From: Porphyromonas loveana
GTDB lineage: Bacteria > Bacteroidota > Bacteroidia > Bacteroidales > Porphyromonadaceae
Direction of reading: 5' to 3'
NCBI RefSeq assembly: GCF_003096695.1
Contig: NZ_QEKY01000009.1
Span: forward strand, 1-64,000
DNA: 64,000 nt
Below, in pieces: positions 8,301 through 16,380 of this stretch. Under the pieces are notes generated by a model, which was given only the letters and a program-made list of their open reading frames with translations, had not been told where the DNA came from and did not search any database. The first letter of the stretch is position 1. Every line of letters starts with the position of its first letter. The position numbers and the translations under genes are program-made.

Positions 8301-10304
8301 ATCGAGAGCGTTTTCCAAGAGCAGTGCCCACAAGAGAATTATCTCCCTTTCAATGGGCTATGCCTCACAGATACCTTCCAGATTGGAGAGAACCAAGACG
8401 GAGAACTCTTTGAGAACTTCTTCAAAGAGAACTCTGAGGCGGTCGAAGCACAACGTAAGATGCCTATCCGTGTGATTATTGGCAACCCGCCTTATTCAAT
8501 AGGTCAGAAGTCCGCCAATGACAACGCTCAAAATCAGAGCTATCCTATTCTTGATGCTCGTATTGCAGAAACTTATGTAGCTGGGTCTACAGCTGGACTC
8601 TCTAAAGGCATCTATGACAGCTATATCAAGGCTTTTCGATGGGCAACAGACCGCCTCTCGGAAAAGGAAGGCAGCGTGATAGCCTTTATCTCTAATGGGG
8701 CATGGATTGATGGTAACAGTCACGATGGTTTTCGTGCCTCACTACAAAAGGAGTTTGATAAGATTTATGTCTATAATCTGCGAGGAAATCAACGCACAAG
8801 TGGCGAACTCTCAAAGAGAGAGGGTGGGAAAATCTTTGGTAGTGGCAGCCGTACACCTATTGCGATAACCATACTTATTCGCAAGCCTAAGGAGGAACGC
8901 TTCAGCGAGTGCGAAATCTATTATCACGACATTGGGGACTACCTCTCTCGTGAAGATAAGCTCCGTATCATCAAGCAGGCGAGGTCTTATCAAGCTCTGG
9001 AGTGGCAACGCCTCACACCCAACGACAAGAATGATTGGATCAACCAACGTGATGGTTTGTTTGATACGCTCATACCGCTTGCTCCTGAAAAGAAGTTTGA
9101 TGCTAAGGCTCAGAGTGTGTTCTCTACTTATGCAATAGGGGTTGCAACGAATAGAGATGCATGGGTATCGGGCTATTCCAAAGAACAAGTATCTGAAAAT
9201 ATGCAGGCTATGATTGAGTTCTATAATCAACAGATAGGAAAAAATGCTTACTCTGAAGATGAGACAAGAATTAGCTGGACAAGGGCACTCAAAAAAGATT
9301 TGAGTAAAGCAATGAAGCATACGTTTGATACCGCAGCATTCGTGGAAACTCTTTATCGTCCATTCTGTAAACAGCAACTCTACTATCATCGTCCTTTCAT
9401 CGAAAGTCCGGGACTTTGGAACTCACTGTTCCCTAATAAAGAGGTGAAGAACCTTGTAATTGGTGTTAGTGGTGTAGGACAGCAAAAACCTTTTTCTGCC
9501 ATAATAACAGATACAATATCAGACTTACAGGTAGTCGATAAAGGTCAGTATTTCCCACTCTATTGGTATGAAGAGAATAAAGCGATGCAAGTGCAGAATC
9601 TCTTTGGGGAAGAGAACACAGACCGATGGATACAACGAGATGGCGTAACGGACTGGATGCTCAACGAGGTTCGTAGCCGCTTTTTGGGTGCAAAGAACCT
9701 GACGAAGGAAGACATTTTCTATTACGTCTATGGTCTACTACACAGCCCCGACTATCGCACACGCTTTGCCGACGACCTCCGAAAGGCATTGCCACGCATT
9801 CCCATAGTGGAGCGAGTGGAAGATTTTATGGCATTCAGCAAAGCAGGGCGAGCCTTGGCAGACTTGCATCTTAACTATGAAGAGGATAGAGTTGATATAC
9901 AATATTATCTCTATGAAAAAAAGATAATGGAAACTTCATGCACTGTGCAGGGGGAACCAGTGATTGGTAGCCCTGAGCATTACGAGGTTAACAAGATGAG
10001 GTTTATGCAAGAAAATCTACACGAGCATGCAAAGCAAAATATAATCTATAATAATTATATTACAATCTTCAATATTCCTATTGAGGCCTATGACTATGTG
10101 GTCAACGGCAAGAGTGCTATTGAGTGGATTATGGAGCGCTATGCCGTAACTATAGATAAGAAGAGTGGTATCAAGAATGATCCCAATCTTTGGTCTCGTG
10201 AGCAGGGCAAGCCTCGCTATATCCTCGACCTCCTGCTCTCCATCATCCGCGTGAGCCTCGAGACGCAGCGTATCGTAGCCACCTTGCCTAAATTGACATT
10301 CTAA
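5331..10304 (+). CDS. Type ISP restriction-modification enzyme (nuclease-helicase-methyltransferase)
   Basis: A single 1657-residue polypeptide combining restriction and modification. The N-terminus is an Mrr-like PD-(D/E)xK nuclease with GIDLVA and QCKCY around residues 70-90. A superfamily 2 helicase follows, with Walker A ACGTGKT (about 212) and DEAH (about 352). Then come a coupler and a gamma-class N6-adenine methyltransferase with motif I DPFTGTGTF (about 943) and motif IV NPPY (about 1052); a target-recognition domain fills the C-terminus. This order is that of LlaGI/LlaBIII-type enzymes, which are of similar length. All motifs look intact with no frameshift, so the enzyme is probably functional. 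It overlaps the XRE regulator gene and is followed 46 bases later by a Rex-like pair. Confidence 0.93.
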   Translation: MKLPIRQSMNTIKDILSHFRDKSFTEKNKGTQFERLMRAWLRTDARYANLFETVWLWEEFPSRSDFGGKDTGIDLVAKTHVGDYWAIQCKCYAEDAVIDKPSVDSFLATSSRTFANEVTFAQTSFAHRLWIATTNHWGANAEEAIQNQNPPVSRVNLYDLDHSSVDWSKLFQGLEGKEALSEKKQLREHQREALRTAHEHFASNDRGKLVMACGTGKTFTSLKLIEQELSGKGLVLFLVPSIALLGQSLNDWMGDAEHPIKAVCICSDGRASRKIKRGNNNDDLENSVVDLALPASTNTKYIVRQLQACQKHEGLTVVFSTYQSIDVIAEAQEAILKETKGAFGVFDFIVCDEAHRTTGVKLSSKDESNFTKVHNNDFIQGHKRLYMTATPRLYGESAKIKASKNDCILCSMDNEDIYGKEFYRVNFSYAVQNGILTDYKVLVLTVSEDMIPAELMEQVKDTDAKELNYDDTGRLIGVINGLSKKILGDKGVTWESDPRLMRRALAFTHKIGHADEPGTSRNIEHVLPRISEIYNESLPEDERTDVVHITARHVDGGMGATERNAALAWLAEEATDPQECRVVTNVRCLSEGVDVPALDAVLFLSARNSQVDVVQSVGRVMRSFRRGQVDEKKYGYIIIPVIVPEGTSPEDALNDNTSFSVVWDILNALRSHDDHFNAHVNTIALNKDKGSKVTVGLPGLGQTGLGQSSLAGDSNDTQDAQQLSHQEIAKQLELQFGSTQSGIYAKLVEKCGDRLYWENWAAEVGEITKKYIARISRLVESEGGKYRKEFEEFVKTLQHNLNPGIHAEQCIEMLAQHLITRPVFEALFSDYQFVSNNSISASMQMMIELLESEAVDKDLTALEAFYESVRANVGKIDNLEGKQTVIKNLYEKFFKRAFPLTVEKLGTVYTPLECVDFILHSVDDVLKKEFGSALTNEHVHILDPFTGTGTFITRLLQSGLIRPEDMVRKYTQEIHTNEIVLLAYYIADVNIESVFQEQCPQENYLPFNGLCLTDTFQIGENQDGELFENFFKENSEAVEAQRKMPIRVIIGNPPYSIGQKSANDNAQNQSYPILDARIAETYVAGSTAGLSKGIYDSYIKAFRWATDRLSEKEGSVIAFISNGAWIDGNSHDGFRASLQKEFDKIYVYNLRGNQRTSGELSKREGGKIFGSGSRTPIAITILIRKPKEERFSECEIYYHDIGDYLSREDKLRIIKQARSYQALEWQRLTPNDKNDWINQRDGLFDTLIPLAPEKKFDAKAQSVFSTYAIGVATNRDAWVSGYSKEQVSENMQAMIEFYNQQIGKNAYSEDETRISWTRALKKDLSKAMKHTFDTAAFVETLYRPFCKQQLYYHRPFIESPGLWNSLFPNKEVKNLVIGVSGVGQQKPFSAIITDTISDLQVVDKGQYFPLYWYEENKAMQVQNLFGEENTDRWIQRDGVTDWMLNEVRSRFLGAKNLTKEDIFYYVYGLLHSPDYRTRFADDLRKALPRIPIVERVEDFMAFSKAGRALADLHLNYEEDRVDIQYYLYEKKIMETSCTVQGEPVIGSPEHYEVNKMRFMQENLHEHAKQNIIYNNYITIFNIPIEAYDYVVNGKSAIEWIMERYAVTIDKKSGIKNDPNLWSREQGKPRYILDLLLSIIRVSLETQRIVATLPKLTF

Positions 10305-10350
10305 TAGAGCAATAAGTAATGTAAAATCACGTTATTAATACAGCCAGTAA

Positions 10351-11265
10351 ATGAATAAAAAACCAGTCACATTAAGAGCGTTTAGAATAAACCAGATAAG
10401 TGAACTCTCTACAGAAGATAGCTCACTGATATCTCTATTACAGCAGGTCTTCATTCCAGATTCGATTGTTCAAGACAGAAGGATGAGATTGAATGAGGTT
10501 GAAGACGAAGAAGATGTTCTACCTTTCTTTAGATGGAACACAGAACAAAGCTTTGTATTTGGGATGGTTATGAGGGTGCTTAAAAATGACATAACACAAG
10601 GGATTCCAAGTGACTTATACGACAGAGAATCTTTTTCTATTTCAGACATTGATGGGACAGAGGGAATGGATACTTGTAAGAGCTTTTATTATATGGCTCT
10701 TAATGAGAGTTTTCTTGTTACAAATCTCCCTAGAAATCTGAATGTAAACAGAGTGGAAACATATATTAACTACCTTGTTCGAGAGCAACGAAGAGGGATT
10801 TATAACTTTGTCCCAGTTATGACAGTTCCTGAGGGGTTTCCATTGTCTCAAATCAAGAGAATTATAGTCGGAGAGAACATTTCATTAAACGCCTCTACAG
10901 AAAACATTGGAAGTACTATAAAGACATTATCTAGAGAGGCTATTGCTCACCTATTAGGTGAAAATCCCAATATTACTGAGTTGACTGAAAATGACATCAT
11001 ACAAGCTGACTTGGTGCTGAAGTTCCGAAAGAAACCCTCAGAAATGACCAAGGAAGAGTATGAGCGACTACTTGGCCAGATGACACGCCCTTTATCAGAT
11101 GATAGGGGAATTTCTATTGTAACTAAGCAAAACAGAAAGATTTCAGGTGCAGAAATTCGCCGAGAAAAGAGGGTGGAAGTGGACACAACTGAAACAGGTC
11201 GATTTAATGAAGTCAACTTGATGCAAGAAATGGAGCTCTTCATCACTGAATTAATGAGAGAATGA
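10351..11265 (+). CDS. Cytoplasmic protein, possible RexA-like abortive-infection component
   Basis: A 304-residue soluble protein with no confident family assignment. It has no signal peptide or membrane segment. The stop overlaps the start of a 144-residue four-helix membrane protein (ATGA). Order, sizes and translational coupling match phage lambda rexA-rexB (279 and 144 residues). There is faint resemblance to RexA in the C-terminal third: a DLVLKF-type strand, a charged linker, and a terminal EMELFITELM helix. By analogy it would sense phage DNA-protein complexes and open the membrane partner. Kiwa KwaB (DUF4868, also paired with a four-helix membrane protein) is an alternative. The gene is clearly more AT-rich than its surroundings, suggesting transfer. 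Confidence 0.6.
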   Translation: MNKKPVTLRAFRINQISELSTEDSSLISLLQQVFIPDSIVQDRRMRLNEVEDEEDVLPFFRWNTEQSFVFGMVMRVLKNDITQGIPSDLYDRESFSISDIDGTEGMDTCKSFYYMALNESFLVTNLPRNLNVNRVETYINYLVREQRRGIYNFVPVMTVPEGFPLSQIKRIIVGENISLNASTENIGSTIKTLSREAIAHLLGENPNITELTENDIIQADLVLKFRKKPSEMTKEEYERLLGQMTRPLSDDRGISIVTKQNRKISGAEIRREKRVEVDTTETGRFNEVNLMQEMELFITELMRE

Positions 11266-11696
11266 TACGTACCATAGCATATAGAATAATACTATCTTTA
11301 CTTGTTGGAGTATTTATCGCTTTTGCTATTAATACCCCACGAGAGAGTATTTCGGATACACTGTTCACTGTACTCGGAATAGTATATTCTATTGTTATGA
11401 GTTTGCTTATTACATTCTCTACTACTAATATCAAGAATACTCAATATAGAAAGAAGATTAAAGTCTTGATTAGAGAGAAGATAAGATTTACAACTGTAGA
11501 CTTTTTCTTGCCAGTATTATTTTACACATTAAGTTGTTTAGATAGTCTATCGCTATATAGGATTAAGCCAATTCACTTTTTTATAGGTTCTATCGTAATT
11601 TCCTTAAGTAGTCTGATAAGGGTATTCTTTTACATCAGAAAACTTAATGACGATATTGAGGAGAAAATATTTGAAGAGCAAAGAACTAATCCTTAA
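11262..11696 (+). CDS. Four-transmembrane protein, possible RexB-like ion channel
   Basis: A 144-residue integral membrane protein with four predicted helices at about 8-23, 34-53, 79-96 and 104-125. A strongly basic cytoplasmic loop (about 58-75) lies in the middle and an acidic tail at the C-terminus. Lambda RexB has the same length, number of helices, central basic loop and charged tail after helix 4. RexB is a cation-conducting channel that depolarises infected cells. The four-base overlap with the preceding gene implies fixed stoichiometry. The residue-level match to RexB is weak, and small four-helix effectors occur in other defence systems (KwaA, CBASS), so the specific assignment is inference. 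Confidence 0.6.
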   Translation: MIRTIAYRIILSLLVGVFIAFAINTPRESISDTLFTVLGIVYSIVMSLLITFSTTNIKNTQYRKKIKVLIREKIRFTTVDFFLPVLFYTLSCLDSLSLYRIKPIHFFIGSIVISLSSLIRVFFYIRKLNDDIEEKIFEEQRTNP

Positions 11697-11877
11697 TAAG
11701 ATGACATAGCTCAGGGTCTGCCTTAATCCGCTCAATCTCTGTATCCACAAGACTGAGTACCTCTTGCTTGACACGTTTATAGTTGGCTTCGATAGTCTCG
11801 CTGAGATTATCGGAGCCATCTTTGTTTGTGAACTCCGAGATGATGGGAATCTCCTTGCTTTTTGTCTTCATAATCAC
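11686..11877 (-). CDS. Small hypothetical protein
   Basis: A 63-codon ORF beginning with GTG, or a 61-codon ORF from an internal ATG, that converges on and overlaps the end of the Rex-like membrane protein by 11 bases. The product is charged and mostly helical (SETIEANYKRVKQEVL), without membrane segments. No family is recognised and no promoter is seen. It may be a real small protein of the accessory island or a chance ORF. Confidence 0.3.
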   Translation of the reverse strand: MIMKTKSKEIPIISEFTNKDGSDNLSETIEANYKRVKQEVLSLVDTEIERIKADPELCHLIKD

Positions 11878-12190
11878 GAGGGAACCGAAAGAAGTTTGGG
11901 AAGACTAAAAGAACAGCGTTTTTGTTTGACTGTACTATGAAGATGGGACTATCTCACCCATGAGAGTAGCTGGAAGTAGCTCATCAATGCTGATGAAACT
12001 TTTGAGTCACATCTTCAGCATACGCAAATTGTAAAGCTTTAGGGTAGTTGAGTCGCAGTTCTCCTGTTTGGAGCATTGCTCAATAGAGAGCTGGCGAACT
12101 ATTATCTCTTCTGATAAATGATTAATTATCGGAAACTTGTGATTTAGAAGAGATGTGGGGCAAGTCTTTGCATAGACTTACCCCACGTCA
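11878..12190. other. Intergenic region of the accessory island
   Basis: About 310 bases without a supported gene between two minus-strand ORFs. It is AT-rich, and no repeat, terminator or promoter stands out. Confidence 0.4.
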
Positions 12191-12541
12191 TTACTTCATC
12201 ATTAAGTTTTGGAGGATGGCTTCTTGCTCTTCGTTTATACGTTGTTGCTGAAGCTGTAGTTCTGCTTGGCGTTGGATGGCGAGTTCGTAGTTTGTGATGC
12301 GAGAGCGAAGCCTGCGGATGCTGTCGTTCGAGTCTTCGGAAGAGAAGAGGCTGTCAAGCTCGGTAATCTTCGGTTCGCTTTGTCCTAGTTCCATACGGAT
12401 AGCTCGGTAGCGTAGGGCATAGCTTTCTAAGTTTTGATTGACTCCGTATAGGTGTGATGCCCAGCCGATGACGCAGGCAAAGACAGCGATCATTATCCCC
12501 CATACAAGCCTAACGAACAGAAAGGGCAAAAGAAAAGGCAC
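12191..12541 (-). CDS. Hypothetical protein with one membrane segment and coiled coil
   Basis: Up to 116 residues. An N-terminal hydrophobic segment (about 8-30) is followed by a polar region and a glutamine/glutamate-rich predicted coiled coil (about 72-113, with QRQAELQLQQQ). The longest version starts at a GTG lying inside the terminator hairpin at 12534-12558. An ATG at 12493 is an alternative that would shorten the membrane segment, so the start is unsure. It resembles small anchored proteins found on mobilisable elements, but no family is named with confidence. Confidence 0.5.
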   Translation of the reverse strand: MPFLLPFLFVRLVWGIMIAVFACVIGWASHLYGVNQNLESYALRYRAIRMELGQSEPKITELDSLFSSEDSNDSIRRLRSRITNYELAIQRQAELQLQQQRINEEQEAILQNLMMK

Positions 12542-12558
12542 TCATTATGAGTGCCTTT
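12534..12558 (-). terminator. Perfect 11-bp palindromic terminator
   Basis: Arms AAAGGCACTCA and its reverse complement surround a three-base loop. On the minus strand it is followed by a T-rich run, as expected for an intrinsic terminator of the HxlR gene transcript. Confidence 0.7.
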
Positions 12559-12615
12559 GTAATATTTGGTGATGCTTCGTTATCGTTGATAATCAGCGAT
12601 TACTTGCCGTATGCG

Positions 12616-12633
12616 GATATCCGGATATCCGGT
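12616..12633. repeat. Nested palindrome of GGATATCC units
   Basis: Two directly adjacent GGATATCC octamers form an 18-base palindrome 3' of the HxlR gene. It has no assigned role; it could be an operator or a remnant of an insertion site. Confidence 0.4.
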
Positions 12634-12705
12634 ATTCGGAGCATATACGAAAAATAAACACCTGATTAAATCTCAGGATTGATGGAAAGAAATTCTATAC
12701 ATTTA

Positions 12706-13080
12706 TTATCTTCTATTTGCTTCTTTTCTGTCTTTTATAATTGCTCCAGCATTCTCCAGTGCCCAGCCGATTAGGGAATTGATGTGCGGTAACAGCGATT
12801 TCGCTCTCTCAGTCAGCGAATATTCCACGCGTGGCGGTACTTCGGGGTAGATGGTGCGTGTTACATAACCGTCTTCTTCGAGGGTGCGTAGCGTCACGGT
12901 CAACATTTTTTGCGATATATCCGGAATCTGGCGCTGCAATTCTTTGAAGCGGACCGGTTCTTTTTCAGACTTGTCGAGCGTATAAATAACTAATAATGAC
13001 CATTTGTCACTAATCCGTGCCATGATATTCCGTATGGGGCAATCGGGAAACACGGCATCCTCTATTGTTGTTCTATTCAT
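12706..13080 (-). CDS. HxlR-family winged-helix transcriptional regulator
   Basis: A 124-residue protein from the ATG at 13080. It has the family signature CPIRNIMARISDKWSLLVIY followed by the winged helix (RFKELQRQIPDISQKML, then LEEDGYVTR). HxlR proteins sense redox or electrophile stress, often through the N-terminal Cys in CP, and control an adjacent divergent operon. The reading frame extends upstream to 13137, but the good promoter at 13107-13138 would then lie inside the coding sequence, so 13080 is preferred. The divergent cupin/MBL-like operon is the likely target; that link is inference. Confidence 0.9.
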   Translation of the reverse strand: MNRTTIEDAVFPDCPIRNIMARISDKWSLLVIYTLDKSEKEPVRFKELQRQIPDISQKMLTVTLRTLEEDGYVTRTIYPEVPPRVEYSLTERAKSLLPHINSLIGWALENAGAIIKDRKEANRR

Positions 13081-13106
13081 AATACAGTGTATGTCAATTC
13101 GCTCTA

Positions 13107-13138
13107 CAAAGGTAATCAAATATCCTTTAATCACCAAA
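13107..13138 (-). promoter_or_regulatory. Promoter of the HxlR regulator gene
   Basis: Read on the minus strand, TTTG (13135-13138) is followed after exactly 20 bases by TACCTTTG (13107-13114), a full match to the Bacteroidetes consensus. It decides the start of the regulator at 13080. Confidence 0.75.
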
Positions 13139-13314
13139 AGAAAAAATTATTCAAAAAATTTTCGAATACAACTACCTCAATATCAGCAAAGGTTACTTTG
13201 AGGTAACTAATTGACTTTTAAGTGCCTACTTGTGTGTCGGAAAATAATGTTGCACATTTGCAGCATAAAAGATACTAAGACGCTTTAGTTTACCAACAAT
13301 TAAAAGGAAACAAT

Positions 13315-13764
13315 ATGAAACAGATTGAACAGATTGCGGAAGCAACGAATTTCAAGGCCATCAACATGGGCAGAATGAGTGATTTGAACGAGTATGTACT
13401 GGAACTTGGTCCCGAAGTGAAAATTCCGGGAAAGGTTTTTGGAGGAGCGGCTCTCGGCGCCACCGGCGGCGAGTTCTCCAGGCAGGTGTTCCAGCCTGGT
13501 ACGGAGACAGGTTTCCTGCATACGCACAAGGTGCATGAAGAACTTTACTTCTTCCTTGGCGGAAAAGGCGAGTTTCAAGTGGATGGCCAGGTGTTTCCCG
13601 TAGAAGAAGGCAGCGTGGTGCGTGTGGCTCCCAATGGGAAACGAAGCGTGCGCAACAACGGAACTGAACCGCTCGTGATGCTCTGCGTGCAATATCGAGG
13701 TAACACTTTTACGGAAGAAGATACGACTGACGGGGTGATTCTAAACGAACCGGTGAAGTGGTAA
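13315..13764 (+). CDS. Cupin-domain protein
   Basis: A 149-residue protein with a Cupin_2 barrel at about 55-130. The metal-binding motif 1 contains HTHKVHEELYFFLGGKGEFQ, and motif 2 lies around residues 95-110. It is cytoplasmic, with no signal sequence. It is the first gene of a two-gene operon divergent from an HxlR regulator, and the next gene starts 37 bases later. The specific ligand or reaction is not evident. A weak promoter (CACATTTG at 13253-13260, preceded by TTGT at suitable spacing) lies upstream. Confidence 0.85.
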   Translation: MKQIEQIAEATNFKAINMGRMSDLNEYVLELGPEVKIPGKVFGGAALGATGGEFSRQVFQPGTETGFLHTHKVHEELYFFLGGKGEFQVDGQVFPVEEGSVVRVAPNGKRSVRNNGTEPLVMLCVQYRGNTFTEEDTTDGVILNEPVKW

Positions 13765-13801
13765 ACAGTATTTTAATAAAATCATAAAAGGAGCAGACAT
13801 T

Positions 13802-14638
13802 ATGAAAAAGACAATATCAGTTATCGCATTGAGCTTTTTGGCTCTCGGTGCTTCGGCACAACAGAAAGGACGTTTTGAAACGCACGAGTTTGACAACTTC
13901 AAACTGCACGTATATTACACTAACGATGCGCTGGGTGATGCCAGCTACATCGTAGAGGGCAAGAATGCTATCGTCACGATGGAACAACCGCTATTCAAGG
14001 ACAATGTGGCGGAGTTCGATACTTATCTCACCAAACTGAACATGCCCGTCGAGCAGCGCATAGCCAACTATCACGTGGGCAGCACGGCACACCATGATGT
14101 TGTCATGCCTGAAGGAATGCCAGCATTTACTAAAGGTGAAATCTACAGTGGCATGATGCAGGGATTCGCGCAAGCGTTTGGTGATGCCCTGACCGCCATG
14201 CCTACGGGCAAGGTTTCGGAAGTGGCCTTTGGCAAGACTATGACATGGGCAGGCGTACCATTCGAGTTCCGCCACGGAGCTACGACCGACTTTCCTGGTG
14301 CAAGCATCCTGATTGGTAAGAAGGTGTATTACACCCACTGGACACCTGCCAAAGCACACATCAGCCACTTGCAAGTGTCCTCGCCAGCCGCCATCGATGC
14401 GGAGATTGCCGAGAGTGAGAAGGCTTTGCATTCAGGAGCCACACTTTTCATCGGAGGCCACGGCGGTGCAACGAAAGCGGATGCCGTACAATTCAAAATC
14501 GACTATCTGAAGACGATGAAAAAACTGCTGGCAGAGAATAAAACTCCGGAAGCATTCATCGAAGCGATGAAAAAGGCTTATCCGAACCTGTCTGGAGAGG
14601 ATGGATTGGGAGAACTGGCAAAAGCATTATATAAATAA
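13802..14638 (+). CDS. Exported metallo-beta-lactamase-fold-like protein
   Basis: A 278-residue protein with a Sec signal peptide (cleavage near GASAQQ, residues 19-21). The body resembles MBL-fold hydrolases. The strand preceding the metal loop reads YHVGSTAHHDVV where active members have HxHxDH, so one canonical ligand position is altered; GGHGG near residue 220 fits a later metal-site loop. It is probably periplasmic. It is co-transcribed with the cupin gene and probably under the HxlR regulator. Substrate and activity are unknown. Confidence 0.7.
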   Translation: MKKTISVIALSFLALGASAQQKGRFETHEFDNFKLHVYYTNDALGDASYIVEGKNAIVTMEQPLFKDNVAEFDTYLTKLNMPVEQRIANYHVGSTAHHDVVMPEGMPAFTKGEIYSGMMQGFAQAFGDALTAMPTGKVSEVAFGKTMTWAGVPFEFRHGATTDFPGASILIGKKVYYTHWTPAKAHISHLQVSSPAAIDAEIAESEKALHSGATLFIGGHGGATKADAVQFKIDYLKTMKKLLAENKTPEAFIEAMKKAYPNLSGEDGLGELAKALYK

Positions 14639-14642
14639 TCAA

Positions 14643-14687
14643 GACCGATATGTTCCGTTTCCTGCCAAGAAGCGGAACATATCGGTA
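14643..14687 (+). terminator. Terminator hairpin after MBL-like gene
   Basis: A 14-bp perfect stem (ACCGATATGTTCCG and its complement) with a 15-base loop begins five bases after the stop codon. It is followed by an A-rich rather than T-rich run, so it could also act in the opposite direction. Confidence 0.6.
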
Positions 14688-14706
14688 AAAAACTTATCGT
14701 ATGGAG

Positions 14707-14778
14707 AAAAAGAGAAAATATAAATTATCATAAAATCATTGATTTTTCGCATCTTACGGATTTATATTTTCTCTTTTT
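14707..14778. repeat. 19-bp perfect AT-rich inverted repeat between converging genes
   Basis: Arms at 14707-14725 and 14760-14778 are exact reverse complements, separated by 34 bases. They sit just 3' of mnmE and after the other hairpin. The T-rich ends on both strands suggest a bidirectional terminator, although the loop is unusually long. Confidence 0.65.
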
Positions 14779-14798
14779 ATGCTTTTCTTTTCTTTAGG

Positions 14799-16220
14799 TC
14801 ACTTGCCGATGCAGAAGTGGGCAAAGATATTGTGGAGGATAATGTCGGAGGTGATTTCGCTGCCGGTGATCTCGCCTATGAGGGTGATCGCGTGTCGAAG
14901 ATCTAAACTTAGGAGGTCGCCGGAGAGTCCGTCACGCAATCCGCTGCGTACACGGTCTAATACTTCGGCAGCATCCTGCATCAGTTGATAATGGCGGGCA
15001 TTGCTCACGACGATGTCCCCTTCGTGCCTGTCCGATAGATGGGCCGCTATACTAACGGCTTGCTTCAGCTCCTCAATGCCGTGCCCGAAACGTGCCGAGA
15101 TGGCATGAAAAGGCAGAGCGGAGAGTTCGGGCGGAAGAGATATGCGGAAGGCTTTAATTCGTTTCTCCGACACTTCGTCCGATTTATTGGCTATCAGGAT
15201 CACACGTTTGTCCTGTATAGGGGTGCGCATTCTCTCCACAAGAGCGGGATCGATCGCGGGCGATGCTTCGCCGCTCAGGTCTGCAAGCCATAGCACCACG
15301 GTCGCCTCTTCGAGCTTGCGGTAGCTGCGCTCTATGCCCATATTCTCTATTTCGTCCTCGGTCATACGGATGCCTGCCGTATCAATGAAGCGGAAGAGGA
15401 CGCCATCTATATTGATCGTATCTTCGATAACGTCGCGCGTAGTTCCGTGGATCGAGCTGACGATGGCTTTGTCCTCGCCGAGCAGACGATTGAGCAAGGT
15501 ACTCTTACCCACATTCGTTGCTCCCACGATGGCCACAGGGATACCTTTCTTCAGCGCATTGCCGAGGCGGAAACTATCCATCAGCACCGTCAGACGGGCA
15601 GAAATATCATCAGCCAACTGTAACAGACTACTCCTATCGGCAAACTCAACATCTTCCTCGCTAAAATCCAATTCGAGCTCAATCAGCGAAACAAACTGTA
15701 TCAACCGATCGCGCAGCGTATTAAACTCCGCACTATAGCCGCCACGCAACTGACTCAGTGCCAAGCGATGTTGGGCAGCACTTTCCGACGCAATGAGATC
15801 GGCCACGGCTTCGGCCTGACTCAAGTCCATCTTACCATTGAGATAAGCCCTACGTGTAAACTCCCCGGGGGTAGCCATGCGACAACCCGCTGATAGGCAG
15901 GCCTGCAGCACTCGTTGCTGTATATAGAGCGAACCGTGACATGAAATCTCCACCGTGTCCTCGCCCGTATAGGAATGTGGAGCGCGGTATTTCACTACGA
16001 CCACCTCGTCAATTAGCTCTCCGTCGCACTGTAAACGTCCGTATATTGCCTGACGTACAGGCAATTCGCCGAGCGTGTGCTGTCCGAACGGCACGAACAA
16101 AGCAGCCACAATCGCAAAGGCTTGGCTACCAGATACACGGATAACGGCTATACCTCCCACCCCGGGGGCAGTGGCAGTAGCACAAATAGTATCTTGCTGA
16201 AAGAGCGTAGGATCAAACAT
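14799..16220 (-). CDS. mnmE: tRNA modification GTPase MnmE (TrmE)
   Basis: A 473-residue protein that, with MnmG, makes 5-carboxymethylaminomethyl-uridine at the wobble position of tRNAs. The N-terminal tetrahydrofolate-binding domain starts DTICATATAPGVGGIAVIRV. A G domain is inserted in the helical domain, with P-loop GATNVGKS (about 227-234), GTTRD, DTAG and NKSD. The C-terminus ends FCIGK with the catalytic Cys required for modification. The length is normal. Its promoter is at 16253-16284. Confidence 0.98.
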   Translation of the reverse strand: MFDPTLFQQDTICATATAPGVGGIAVIRVSGSQAFAIVAALFVPFGQHTLGELPVRQAIYGRLQCDGELIDEVVVVKYRAPHSYTGEDTVEISCHGSLYIQQRVLQACLSAGCRMATPGEFTRRAYLNGKMDLSQAEAVADLIASESAAQHRLALSQLRGGYSAEFNTLRDRLIQFVSLIELELDFSEEDVEFADRSSLLQLADDISARLTVLMDSFRLGNALKKGIPVAIVGATNVGKSTLLNRLLGEDKAIVSSIHGTTRDVIEDTINIDGVLFRFIDTAGIRMTEDEIENMGIERSYRKLEEATVVLWLADLSGEASPAIDPALVERMRTPIQDKRVILIANKSDEVSEKRIKAFRISLPPELSALPFHAISARFGHGIEELKQAVSIAAHLSDRHEGDIVVSNARHYQLMQDAAEVLDRVRSGLRDGLSGDLLSLDLRHAITLIGEITGSEITSDIILHNIFAHFCIGK

Positions 16221-16252
16221 ATTGATAGCGAGCTTAGAATTTCACCGGACCA

Positions 16253-16284
16253 CAAAGATAGATGCACGGGCTACAAAAGCCAAA
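16253..16284 (-). promoter_or_regulatory. Promoter of mnmE
   Basis: On the minus strand, TTTG (16281-16284), 20 bases, then TATCTTTG (16253-16260) matches the consensus fully, 33 bases before the mnmE ATG. Confidence 0.75.
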
Positions 16285-16380
16285 CGACAGGATGATTGTA
16301 TGCTTGCTCGGGAACGACACGAGCAGAATGGGTCTGCTTGATTAAATACCCGTTATTTATCGACAAAGAGTCAAAAAATG

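Noticed and set aside
13081-13137. Longer HxlR start at 13137
   Set aside because: A full-consensus promoter at 13107-13138 would lie inside the coding region; the conserved part begins after the ATG at 13080.
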